A model generated the notes under the pieces. That model saw nothing but the letters and a program-made list of their open reading frames with translations, was not told where the DNA came from and did no database searches. Source: an uncultured Caryophanales bacterium (lineage in GTDB: Bacteria > Bacillota_I > Bacilli_A > RF39 > UBA660). Taken from it: 49,955 nt of DNA. Position 1 is the first letter of the stretch, and each line of letters begins with the position of its first letter. Made by a program: the position numbers and the translations under genes. Shown in pieces: positions 40,700 to 49,955 of the stretch. The DNA lies in contig CAMODE010000009.1 of NCBI GenBank assembly GCA_946611235.1, forward strand, positions 1-49,955, given 5' to 3'.

Positions 40700-42649
40700 T
40701 TATAGATTTGTAATTACATCTTCTAAAAATTCAATAATTTTATTTATTACAAATAATTTAACTTTATCAACACCTTTGATACTATTTAATTCATTTTTTA
40801 ACTCCATTAATTTATCTTTATCATTTATATAATAATCTTTTATATTTGAATAATTATATATTTTCTGCAGTGCATACCAAAATTCATAAATTTGTTCAAT
40901 ACTTTTACTTTCTATGTTTGATATTATTGCATTTATATTTAAAATGTCAGCAAAATTTTTATTTTGTATAAATTTATAATTGTTAGTTTCACAGTATTCT
41001 TTTAATTTACTTCCCCATTCATCACTTGTAAAAATAATATTAATTTGTGTTTCATTATCTCTTTTTTCCTTTTGATTTACCAATTTTTTAATATTATTTA
41101 TATTTTTATGATATATTTCGGAAGTTTTTGGAGTTCCATCAAAAAGCCTATCTTCATTATATTTTCCATTTACAATACCTTTATCAATGTTTCTTTCCAG
41201 TTTATTAATTGCTTTATTTATCTTTGTTTTGCATACATCCATTTCTTCGATGCGGGATAAATAATTTACTATTTTTGAATACAATTCTAAATCATAATCA
41301 TTATTTTCAATTTTTGTTATTAATTCGTCAATGATTGTATTTAATTCTTTCTCTGGTATAATCCACCAAGTTTTTAACTTATATAATGGATCATTTGGAT
41401 TGTTTATTTCATTTAAAATCATATTTTTATAATCATTTAAAGTAATTTTTATTCTATCTTTATCTAAATATGAGTTTTCTATATAATCATCTACAAATCT
41501 AAATCCTACAACAAAATTTTTATATATGTAATCTGCTAATTGATTTCCTAAATAAACGGTACCAAATTCTTGATTGGGTTCCCAATTATAGGATTTTTTC
41601 CCTTGCTTTATATGCAGAGATTTAATAGTACAATATGAAAACAAATCATTCAAATAAATGTTTTCTACATCTTCATTTTTAATAATATTTTTTGTTTCTT
41701 CAACTAATCTATTAAAACATTGAAAAATAAATTGTACTGTTCTTAAGTTATAATATTTTTCATCTTCCAACTGTTTTAAAAATTTTTCCTTATTATTTTT
41801 TGCGGTTTTATTAGCATCAGTGTTTTTTATGATTGTATCTACAAATATATCGTATATATCATAAATATTAGCTCTGTAATAAATGACTTTTCCAATTAAC
41901 TTTTCCTTTATTTCATTATATATACTATCTTCATTGAAAAGGTATTTAGTTCTTTGGATAATTTCATCTTTTGTAAATTGAAGCATAGTATTTTGATTTT
42001 GTTCATTCGATGGTAACCAAGAATCCTTTTTCTTTTTTTTATCTTCAATTTTAATATTATCAGAAAGTGCAATTAAGTATTTTAATTCTAAATTATTTTG
42101 ATAATTAACTTTTCCAATTTTATTTTCATCGGCAACTATTATAACTTTTATGTTGTTGTGTTCCACCAATTCATTTATATATCCTAATATAGAATTTATA
42201 TTTATGTTGCATCGTTCTAAATCATCAAAAAATATAATTAAATTATCAATTTTATATAATGCACTAATAATTTTACTTATCTTGCTATTTGAACTTTGAA
42301 TAAATGTTTTATTAGCAATAAATTCACTTCCGACTTCTAGTCCAACATCAACAAATGGTAATATCTGCTTTATTTTTTCATTTTTAATTAACGATAGTGC
42401 TATTTTGTTTTTTATTTCTGATATATTATTTAGTCCATATAAAGAAACGTATATTGGCTTTTTATATTTACTATTCTTATTTTCTTTATTTTTTTGATAT
42501 TCTAGTTCTAATTCTTTAATATATTTTTTGACAAAATATGTTTTTCCACTTCCCCAACTGCCATTGAGAAGTGTGGCATATTTTATATTCACATTATAAA
42601 TATAATCGTTTAATTCATTTCTTATTTCTTTTTCACTTAAATACTTCAA
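40700..42649 (-). CDS. KAP-type P-loop NTPase, probably 3'-frameshifted
   Basis: The 649-residue protein has Walker A NGSWGSGKT (29-37) close to the N-terminus, a strand KPIYVSLYGL and Walker B LIIFFDDLERC (137-147), then a nucleotide-sensing VIIVADENKI. This is the KAP NTPase style, often found in accessory or antiphage loci. The remaining 450 residues are helical and Asn/Lys-rich with no membrane segment. The start is TTG 42649, preceded by GGTGATG. The gene probably lost its last 40 or so residues: another frame stays open from 40713 to 40579 and ends next to the terminator. Divergent from the AlbA_2 regulator. Confidence 0.7.
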   Translation of the reverse strand: MKYLSEKEIRNELNDYIYNVNIKYATLLNGSWGSGKTYFVKKYIKELELEYQKNKENKNSKYKKPIYVSLYGLNNISEIKNKIALSLIKNEKIKQILPFVDVGLEVGSEFIANKTFIQSSNSKISKIISALYKIDNLIIFFDDLERCNININSILGYINELVEHNNIKVIIVADENKIGKVNYQNNLELKYLIALSDNIKIEDKKKKKDSWLPSNEQNQNTMLQFTKDEIIQRTKYLFNEDSIYNEIKEKLIGKVIYYRANIYDIYDIFVDTIIKNTDANKTAKNNKEKFLKQLEDEKYYNLRTVQFIFQCFNRLVEETKNIIKNEDVENIYLNDLFSYCTIKSLHIKQGKKSYNWEPNQEFGTVYLGNQLADYIYKNFVVGFRFVDDYIENSYLDKDRIKITLNDYKNMILNEINNPNDPLYKLKTWWIIPEKELNTIIDELITKIENNDYDLELYSKIVNYLSRIEEMDVCKTKINKAINKLERNIDKGIVNGKYNEDRLFDGTPKTSEIYHKNINNIKKLVNQKEKRDNETQINIIFTSDEWGSKLKEYCETNNYKFIQNKNFADILNINAIISNIESKSIEQIYEFWYALQKIYNYSNIKDYYINDKDKLMELKNELNSIKGVDKVKLFVINKIIEFLEDVITNL

Positions 42650-42803
42650 TATACATCACCAATAATATTTTATCACTAAAACTAAAAATATGGTCATTTC
42701 TTACAATATTTTTTATGACTTCTTATAATAATTTCTTTTATATTATCTTATTAGAAAAAGAATTAGGAAATTTATTAGGAAAATACTAGAAAAATGATAA
42801 TGC

Positions 42804-42827
42804 TTTCTTGCGACATTTCTTATGACA
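42804..42827 (+). repeat. Tandem 12-bp repeats, distal pair
   Basis: TTTCTTGCGACA (42804-42815) is followed at once by TTTCTTATGACA (42816-42827). They match the promoter-proximal set at 42892-42928. Confidence 0.75.
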
Positions 42828-42891
42828 AATAAATATATTGCTAAAAGTTTTTATAATAAAAGTACTAGAAAAATACAAAGACATTTAATAG

Positions 42892-42928
42892 TTTTTTGCG
42901 ACATTTTCTTGCGACATTTCTTACGACA
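42892..42928 (+). promoter_or_regulatory. Three 12-bp repeats covering the regulator promoter (operator array)
   Basis: TTTTTTGCGACA (42892-42903), TTTCTTGCGACA (42905-42916) and TTTCTTACGACA (42917-42928). The -35 of the AlbA_2 gene (TTGCGA, 42909-42914) is inside the second copy and the third fills the spacer. Diverged copies (TTTCTTACAATA and similar) lie near 42696-42730 toward the ATPase. Confidence 0.75.
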
Positions 42929-42937
42929 TGGTATAAT
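42909..42937 (+). promoter_or_regulatory. Promoter of the AlbA_2 regulator
   Basis: TTGCGA (42909-42914), 17-nt spacer ending TGG, TATAAT (42932-42937). It is embedded in the repeat array. Confidence 0.65.
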
Positions 42938-42965
42938 TAGATTACAAGGATCAGGAGGGAAAAAT

Positions 42966-44270
42966 ATGTTAGATGTAATTGAAGATGTAAGAAATGAATT
43001 TAAAGTTAAATTGACAGATAAGTTTGAAGAAGAAGTTATATCATTTTTAAATACTAATGGTGGTAATATTTATATTGGTGTTAATGACAAAGGTGATGTT
43101 GTCGGAATAAATGGTAATATTGATTTATTACAAAGAATTATTAAGGATAGAATAAAAAGCAATATAATGCCATCAACATTAGGATTATATGACGTTGTTG
43201 TATTGGAAGAAAATGGTAAAAAATACATTAAAGTAATTATTGCTCGTGGTAGTGAAGATCCATATTATATCAAAGGTATGGGAATGACACCAGATAGTTG
43301 CTTTATTAGAGTTGGCAGTTCAATACAAAGTATGCCTTACGATATGATTAATAATAGAGTTAATAAAAGAACTAGAACTTCATTAAGAAATATAGTATCA
43401 CCTAAACAAGATTTAACTTTTAGTCAATTAAAAATATATTATGAAGAAAAAGGCTTTAATATTAATAATAATTTTTTAAAGCAATTAGACTTATATACTG
43501 ATGATGGCAAATATAATTATAATGCTTATTTACTTGCTGACAATAACACAATATCTATTAGATTTGGAAAATATGAAGGAACAAATGCTGTTGATTTAAT
43601 AGAAAATGAAGATTTTGGTAATTGTTCTATTGTTAAAGCAACAAAAAATATTTTAAATAAGATAGAAATAGAAAATATAATATTTACTAAAATAGAATAT
43701 CCAGAAAGAAAAGAAATTAAAATGTATGATTTTGCGGCAATAAGAGAAGCAGTTGTTAATGCTATTGTCCATAATGATTGGTCTAATGAATATGCTCCAA
43801 AATTTGAAATGTTTAGTGATAGATTAGTAATCTCATCAAATGGTGGTATTCAGCCATCTACCACAAAGGAAGAATTTTTAGAAGGATACTCATTACCTAA
43901 AAATAAAGAACTAATGAAAGTATTTAATGATTTAGATTTAGTTGAACAAATGGGTACAGGTATAATAAGAATACTTCAAAGTTATGATAAAAAATCATTT
44001 GAATTTTTTCCTAATTTTATTAGAGTTACTTTTCCATTTAATAAAGATAAGTTTAGAGAAGAAACTGAAGAAATCAAAGAATTAACTGAAACTCAAAAAT
44101 CTATTATTAATTTAATGCTTGATTCACCAACAATTACCCAAGAAGCGTTGTCAAAACTATTAGGTGTTAATATTAGAACTGTTCAAAGAAATATAAAAAC
44201 ACTTATAGAAATGGGATTAATTGAAAGAACTGGTGCTACTAAAAAAGGTGAATGGATAGTAAAAAGATAG
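42966..44270 (+). CDS. AlbA_2/Schlafen-type DNA-binding protein with ATPase-like and winged-helix domains
   Basis: The 434-residue protein starts with an AlbA_2 (divergent AAA_4/Schlafen) domain: KLTDKFEEEVISFLNTNGGNIYIGVNDKGDVVG. It continues with an HATPase_c_4-like region, AIREAVVNAIVHNDWSNEYAPKFEMFSDRLVISSN and VEQMGTGIIRI, and ends in a winged helix (SPTITQEALSKLLGVNIRTVQRNIKTLIEMGLI). Such proteins are usually transcription regulators in accessory DNA. I choose ATG 42966, eight bases after CAGGAGGG; a longer reading from 42822 would translate the promoter and the operator repeats. The repeats at its own promoter suggest autorepression. The HD-MESH1-kinase gene follows 72 bases later. 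Confidence 0.8.
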   Translation: MLDVIEDVRNEFKVKLTDKFEEEVISFLNTNGGNIYIGVNDKGDVVGINGNIDLLQRIIKDRIKSNIMPSTLGLYDVVVLEENGKKYIKVIIARGSEDPYYIKGMGMTPDSCFIRVGSSIQSMPYDMINNRVNKRTRTSLRNIVSPKQDLTFSQLKIYYEEKGFNINNNFLKQLDLYTDDGKYNYNAYLLADNNTISIRFGKYEGTNAVDLIENEDFGNCSIVKATKNILNKIEIENIIFTKIEYPERKEIKMYDFAAIREAVVNAIVHNDWSNEYAPKFEMFSDRLVISSNGGIQPSTTKEEFLEGYSLPKNKELMKVFNDLDLVEQMGTGIIRILQSYDKKSFEFFPNFIRVTFPFNKDKFREETEEIKELTETQKSIINLMLDSPTITQEALSKLLGVNIRTVQRNIKTLIEMGLIERTGATKKGEWIVKR

Positions 44271-44342
44271 GATAAAATCTAGAATAAATAGCAATTATAT
44301 AGTATAATTTTATTAGCGGATTTCTTGTTTAGGGGGTGTTGT

Positions 44343-46301
44343 ATGGAAACGATTAATGGAGAGTTAAAAGATTATATTGAACAACAAATATTACCAATAT
44401 ATAAAAATAATGATTCTGGTCATGGCATTGAACACATTCAGTATGTTGTTAAAAGAAGTTTAAGATTTGCTAGTCAATTTCCAAATATAAATCTTGATAT
44501 GATATATGCCATTGCTTCTTTTCATGATATAGCACATCATATAGATAAAGATAACCATGAAGTATTATCTGCTAAACTATTTTATGAAAATGAAAAAATG
44601 AAAGATTTCTTTGATGATAAACAAAGAAAAATCATAAAAGAAGCAATAGAAGATCATAGAGCATCATTAGAACATGAACCTAGAAGCGATTATGGTAAGA
44701 TAATTTCATCAGCCGATAGAACAACTAGTATTGATTCTGTGTTGCAAAGAACTCATTCTTATACTACTAAACATTACCCAGATTTAGATTTATTCCAAAT
44801 GGTTGAGCGTTCTTATAATCATATGCTTAAAAAGTATGGTGGTAATGGTTATGCTAAAAATTACTGTTATGATGAAGAGTATGAACAATTTAAACGAGAT
44901 GTTGAAACAATTTCAAAGAATAAATGGGAGTTTACAAAAAAGTATTTGGAGGTAAACAGAATTATGGATTTAAAAGAGAAAGCAAAAAAATTTGCAATAA
45001 ATGCTCATATGGGGCAAATCAGAAAAAGTGAACCCGATAAACCTATGATAATACATCCTATTAGTGTAGGTATGCTATTAGAAGAATATGGCTATGATGA
45101 AGCAGTAGTAGCTGCAGGTTATTTGCACGATGTCGTAGAAGATACTAAATATACTATTGAAGATATAAAAAGAGAATTTGGTGATGAAGTTGCAAATTTA
45201 GTTATGGGTGCATCAGAGCCAGATAAATCATTATCTTGGGAAGAAAGAAAAGCACACACTATTGAAGAAACTAAAAAATTACCTTTAAAAAATAAGTTAG
45301 TTATTTGTGCCGATAAGATAAATAATTTAGAAGACTTAATGCTTAAATTTCAGAAAAGTGGAAAAAGAGATTTTTCAGCATTTAAGAGAGGCGAAGAACA
45401 GCAAAAATGGTATTATACAAGTGTATATGAAAGTTTAATTTATGGTGAAGAAGAAAATTTACCTATATTTAAAAGACTTAAAAATGTACTAGATATTGTA
45501 TTCGCTGAAAAAGAAGATTTATATTTAAGAGATACTATTTTTGATGATAATAGAGAATATTATGAAAAACTAAAAAAGCTACATGCACAAAAGGTAGAAT
45601 TACAAAAATTAAAAGCATTATGTGTATTATCAAAACCATTTGTTATTGAATTTAGTGGTACACCTAGAACTGGTAAAACTACTACAATAAATAATCTATA
45701 TGATTTCTTTAAAAAGGGTGGCTTTAATACTGCTATAATTGAAGAATTTACCACATCTAGATATTATAAAGAAGTATTTAAACAAAAATATAAAGATGTA
45801 AGTTCTACTGAATCAAATATGGCAATAATAGAAGAAGTTACAAAACAATTAGAAGAGGCACTTAATTCTGGTAAAGAAATAATTCTAATTGATAGATCTA
45901 TAAATGATAGACAGATTTGGAATTATAGAAGATATATTCGTGGTGATATGCCAGAAGAACTATACGTTGAATCAAGAGAGAAGTATAGTGCATTATCGAG
46001 AAAGTTAATAGATTTTCTAGTTATTACATACGCTGAGCCACTAATTTCATTAAAAAGAGATTATAACTCAAGTTTAGCACTGGAAAAAAGAAACTTTTTA
46101 AATATTGATAATTTAAATGAATATAATAGAAGTTTAAGAGATTTACAGGAATTATTTGAAATGAGTGTAGATGATTCGATTTTACTAGATACAAGTTCAA
46201 TGGATATGGATGAAGTTTCTGTTGAAATTGCATCACAAATAATGCCTGCTATGAGAAAAAGATATATTAAAAGTTTTAAACAAAAATATAATTTAAAGTA
46301 A
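44343..46301 (+). CDS. Three-domain HD + MESH1-like (p)ppGpp hydrolase + P-loop kinase fusion
   Basis: The 652-residue protein has three modules. (1) An HD phosphohydrolase domain (about 1-200) with HGIEH (27-31), HD at 61-62, His105 and Asp125. (2) A RelA/SpoT-type hydrolase domain (208-395) with AHMGQIRKS, IIHPISV (His238), YLHDVVEDT (His262, Asp263, Glu266-Asp267) and ICADKINNL (Asp324), the set needed to hydrolyse (p)ppGpp; no synthetase domain is present. (3) A P-loop module (about 430-652) with SGTPRTGKTT (Lys445) and IDRSINDRQIW, as in nucleotide or nucleoside kinases. The start is ATG 44343 after AGGGGGTG. An internal GGAGGT and ATG 44964 begin exactly at module 2. It may be element-borne signalling or defence cargo. 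Confidence 0.8.
   Translation: METINGELKDYIEQQILPIYKNNDSGHGIEHIQYVVKRSLRFASQFPNINLDMIYAIASFHDIAHHIDKDNHEVLSAKLFYENEKMKDFFDDKQRKIIKEAIEDHRASLEHEPRSDYGKIISSADRTTSIDSVLQRTHSYTTKHYPDLDLFQMVERSYNHMLKKYGGNGYAKNYCYDEEYEQFKRDVETISKNKWEFTKKYLEVNRIMDLKEKAKKFAINAHMGQIRKSEPDKPMIIHPISVGMLLEEYGYDEAVVAAGYLHDVVEDTKYTIEDIKREFGDEVANLVMGASEPDKSLSWEERKAHTIEETKKLPLKNKLVICADKINNLEDLMLKFQKSGKRDFSAFKRGEEQQKWYYTSVYESLIYGEEENLPIFKRLKNVLDIVFAEKEDLYLRDTIFDDNREYYEKLKKLHAQKVELQKLKALCVLSKPFVIEFSGTPRTGKTTTINNLYDFFKKGGFNTAIIEEFTTSRYYKEVFKQKYKDVSSTESNMAIIEEVTKQLEEALNSGKEIILIDRSINDRQIWNYRRYIRGDMPEELYVESREKYSALSRKLIDFLVITYAEPLISLKRDYNSSLALEKRNFLNIDNLNEYNRSLRDLQELFEMSVDDSILLDTSSMDMDEVSVEIASQIMPAMRKRYIKSFKQKYNLK
44948..44966 (+). 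promoter_or_regulatory. Internal ribosome site and ATG at a domain boundary
   Basis: GGAGGT (44948-44953), 10-nt spacer, ATG 44964-44966, in frame as Met208. It sits precisely where the MESH1-like domain begins, so it may give a shorter HD2-kinase product or record a past gene fusion. Confidence 0.45.
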
Positions 46302-46310
46302 TATAACCTA

Positions 46311-46335
46311 AAAAGGAAGAGCAACTCTTCCTTTT
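46311..46335. terminator. Bidirectional terminator between the fusion gene and the relaxase
   Basis: AAAAGGAAGAG (46311-46321), loop CAA, CTCTTCCTTTT (46325-46335): a perfect 11-bp stem between converging genes. Confidence 0.8.
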
Positions 46336-46344
46336 AAAATTACT

Positions 46345-47658
46345 TTATCTGGTATTAATAATTGAATTGTCTTTTTCTTTTTGGATATCTTTGTCAAAAT
46401 TATTAAGATTATTTTGTATGCCTTCGGCTCTTTTAGTTATTTCCTTACAATACTTATCATATTTATAGAGCTCTTTAATTTTAGGTTGTATATCACTTAT
46501 TTCAGCAAGTATTTGAGTTTGCTTGTCTTCAGTTTTTGCTCTATGGTATCTTTTCCAAAGATTTTCTCTTGTACCTTTTAATTTGCTTAATTCATTAGAA
46601 TTATTTTTAGCAAAGTTATCTAAATCTTCTTTAGTAATGATATTTTTCTCATGCATAAATCTAACTTGTTGTGATGTTTGTTCTAACTTGTAAACTTCTT
46701 TTCTAATTGAGTATGGAAGATATTGTTTAGGATGTTTCTTCGGAAATACTCCTAATAAATAACAATAATACAAGTACAATCCATATATTCCTTTATGATG
46801 TTTATTAGTTTTAGTATATTCTTCAAAGATAGATTTTTGTGGCATAGGTTTAAATACTATTTGTTTTGATAAATATAATCTTTCAGTTAATCTATCTTTT
46901 GAATATTCTTCACCAAATGCATTTTCTATCCTAACTTTATCTTCACCATCTCTATAAATAGTTATTACACCATTAGGAGAGTATACTTTATAACCTAATG
47001 ATCTCATTCGTTCAAATAATTGTTTTAAAGTTACTGAATAACTAATAACATTATCTAAATCTTCTTTAAGAGTTTTGTAATATTCATCGTTTGAAATGCT
47101 TTTGGTATAAGTTCTTTTATAAAACTTATCTTCATCTAATACAGATAGACCATACTCAGAACATAATGAATCAGAAATGTGCCTTATCTTTGATATATTG
47201 GTAAGATTGTTATTATATTTCTTACCACTTTTAAAAGATACAGAGTTGATTATGAAATGGTTGTGAATGTGATTGGTATTTTGATGAGTGGCAACAACCA
47301 CTTCATAATCTTTAAACATTTCTTCAGCAAACTTAACTCCAATCTCATGAGCAATATCTGGGGTAACTTCTCCTTCTTTAAATGATTGATATCCATGATA
47401 AGCAAGAACTCCATCTTTCTTTCTAAATCTTTCTTTAGTGAACTCCATATCATCACAAGGATTATCTTCATCACAATTTAAACAACTAACATAACAAACT
47501 TTTTCTTGTTTAAAATTATAATCTTTAATAGGTTCTTCTAAATAACTATATGATTGTCTATTACCATAATCTTTATTAAGAGTTTTTTCAGGATTGATGA
47601 TATAATTTATAGACTGCTTTAAATTATTCTTAATACTCCAAATTGATGTTGTCGCCAT
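46345..47658 (-). CDS. MOB-type relaxase/mobilization nuclease
   Basis: A relaxase nicks oriT and leads the strand into the recipient. The 437 residues begin ATTSIWSIKNNLKQSINYIINPEKT, typical of relaxase/mobilization nucleases in Firmicutes ICEs. The metal-binding triad appears in ATHQNTNHIHNHFIINSVSF (HIHNH). The acceptor Tyr is probably in the N-terminal YSYLEE or YVSCLN region. A helical, Lys/Glu-rich C-terminus follows and ends in a coiled coil. AAAGGA lies 10 bases before the ATG. The oriT-like palindrome is directly upstream. Length is that of a mobilization protein without a helicase domain. Confidence 0.88.
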   Translation of the reverse strand: MATTSIWSIKNNLKQSINYIINPEKTLNKDYGNRQSYSYLEEPIKDYNFKQEKVCYVSCLNCDEDNPCDDMEFTKERFRKKDGVLAYHGYQSFKEGEVTPDIAHEIGVKFAEEMFKDYEVVVATHQNTNHIHNHFIINSVSFKSGKKYNNNLTNISKIRHISDSLCSEYGLSVLDEDKFYKRTYTKSISNDEYYKTLKEDLDNVISYSVTLKQLFERMRSLGYKVYSPNGVITIYRDGEDKVRIENAFGEEYSKDRLTERLYLSKQIVFKPMPQKSIFEEYTKTNKHHKGIYGLYLYYCYLLGVFPKKHPKQYLPYSIRKEVYKLEQTSQQVRFMHEKNIITKEDLDNFAKNNSNELSKLKGTRENLWKRYHRAKTEDKQTQILAEISDIQPKIKELYKYDKYCKEITKRAEGIQNNLNNFDKDIQKEKDNSIINTR

Positions 47659-47723
47659 TATAGGTTTATCCTTTCTTTTGGGGTGGTGGGAGTAATACCA
47701 CCTTGCTTGCTTATGACAACATC
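47645..47723. other. Candidate oriT region
   Basis: Between tnpV and the relaxase, GGTGGT (47682-47687) and ACCACC (47697-47702) form an inverted repeat with loop GGGAGTAAT, next to CTTGCTTGCTT (47702-47712). The whole is flanked by GATGTTGTC (47645-47653) and GACAACATC (47715-47723). A position directly before the relaxase gene is usual for oriT. The nick site is not known. Confidence 0.45.
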
Positions 47724-48075
47724 AGACATAAACTAACTCCTTAAGAATAATTTCTTCAGCAGTATTTTTATAATTATTCATCAATTTTACCCATTCAATC
47801 CCGCTATTTTCTTTACTTTTTTCAGATAGTTTTTCATCATTTTTAATATAATTATTCATTAAAGTTTCTAATTTTTCTTCACATTCTTTACTGACTGAAA
47901 GAAGATGATTTGTTAGTTCATTCTTCATTAAAAGTGCCTGATATAATCCTTTTTTGTGTTCCTTAATATAGTTTAATCGCAAGTAACCATACTTATTTAT
48001 TTCTCCATAATTTTGATTTTCTATCACCAAATTTGGTAATAAATAATCTCCAACTTTTCTATAATCAATATTCAT
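47722..48075 (-). CDS. tnpV: TnpV transposon-encoded protein
   Basis: The 117-residue protein resembles TnpV of Tn4451-like elements. It has YRKVGDYLLPNLVI at the N-terminus, INKYGYLRLNYIKEHKKGLYQALLMKNELTNHLL in the middle and WVKLMNNYKNTAEEIILKELVYV at the end, all positions I recall as conserved. Its biochemical role is unknown; it accompanies the serine recombinase. It ends in TGA. It lies 18 bases after the recombinase gene, with AAAGGA upstream of the ATG. Confidence 0.8.
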   Translation of the reverse strand: MNIDYRKVGDYLLPNLVIENQNYGEINKYGYLRLNYIKEHKKGLYQALLMKNELTNHLLSVSKECEEKLETLMNNYIKNDEKLSEKSKENSGIEWVKLMNNYKNTAEEIILKELVYV

Positions 48076-48093
48076 AATTTAATCAAATCCTTT

Positions 48094-49953
<1,860 letters not shown>

Positions 49954-49955
49954 AA

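Noticed and set aside
42822-42965. N-terminal extension of the AlbA_2 protein from ATG 42822
   Set aside because: It would translate the 12-bp repeats, the -35 and the -10, has no ribosome site, and the peptide is unlike the family. ATG 42966 has a strong GGAGGG.

Overview
The window is strongly AT-rich DNA from a low-GC Gram-positive bacterium. Family content places it in Bacilli: Mbl, YwzB/DUF1146, YyzM/DUF951, YitT pairs, split CoaB and CoaC, and SpoIID next to a SpoIIQ-like protein. The likely source is an uncultured gut lineage of the Erysipelotrichia/RF39 type, but this is inferred from gene content and not proven. The genetic code is standard. TGA ends dinB, the DUF6512 gene and tnpV, and prfB carries the classic TGA frameshift site. 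The two sporulation genes suggest a present or ancestral spore-forming programme.

Region 1 to 35.7 kb is mostly core genome. Nearly all genes lie on the plus strand in short transcription units separated by compact intrinsic terminators. In order it holds tatD, a 3D-domain wall protein, spoIID, spoIIQ and mbl; rpiB, ywzB, dusB, an RDD protein and lysS; a YfcC-type carrier; a class III Fic protein and small orphans; and clpC. A minus-strand cell-surface cluster follows (CapA-like phosphatase, NAGPA-type glycosidase, duplicated-domain protein). Then come DUF951, an AbgT-type transporter, a WG-repeat protein, ychF, pepF, prfB, two YitT paralogues, ftsEX, a DUF6512 gene, a DUF4143 ATPase, an arylsulfotransferase-like protein, dinB and tex.

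Region 35.7 to 46.3 kb is mixed or accessory. It starts with a small membrane protein and an intergenic stretch with strong minus-strand hairpins. Next are a PHP phosphoesterase and a LysR regulator divergent from coaC-coaB. A decayed small gene and a KAP-type P-loop ATPase with a probable C-terminal frameshift follow. An AlbA_2/winged-helix regulator has a promoter embedded in an array of 12-bp repeats. The last gene is a 652-residue fusion of an HD domain, a MESH1-like (p)ppGpp hydrolase domain and a P-loop kinase-like domain. The regulator plus fusion is the most intriguing system here and could be a nucleotide-signalling or defence cargo.

Region 46.3 to 49.96 kb is the edge of an integrative mobilizable element of the Tn4451 type, all on the minus strand: a large serine recombinase, TnpV, an oriT-like palindrome and a MOB relaxase. 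The element continues past the right end. The fusion gene and its regulator may be its cargo, but no element boundary is visible.

At least four copies of a double-hairpin intergenic repeat lie beside accessory genes in the core region, and their arms differ by compensating changes. No tRNA, rRNA or CRISPR array was found.
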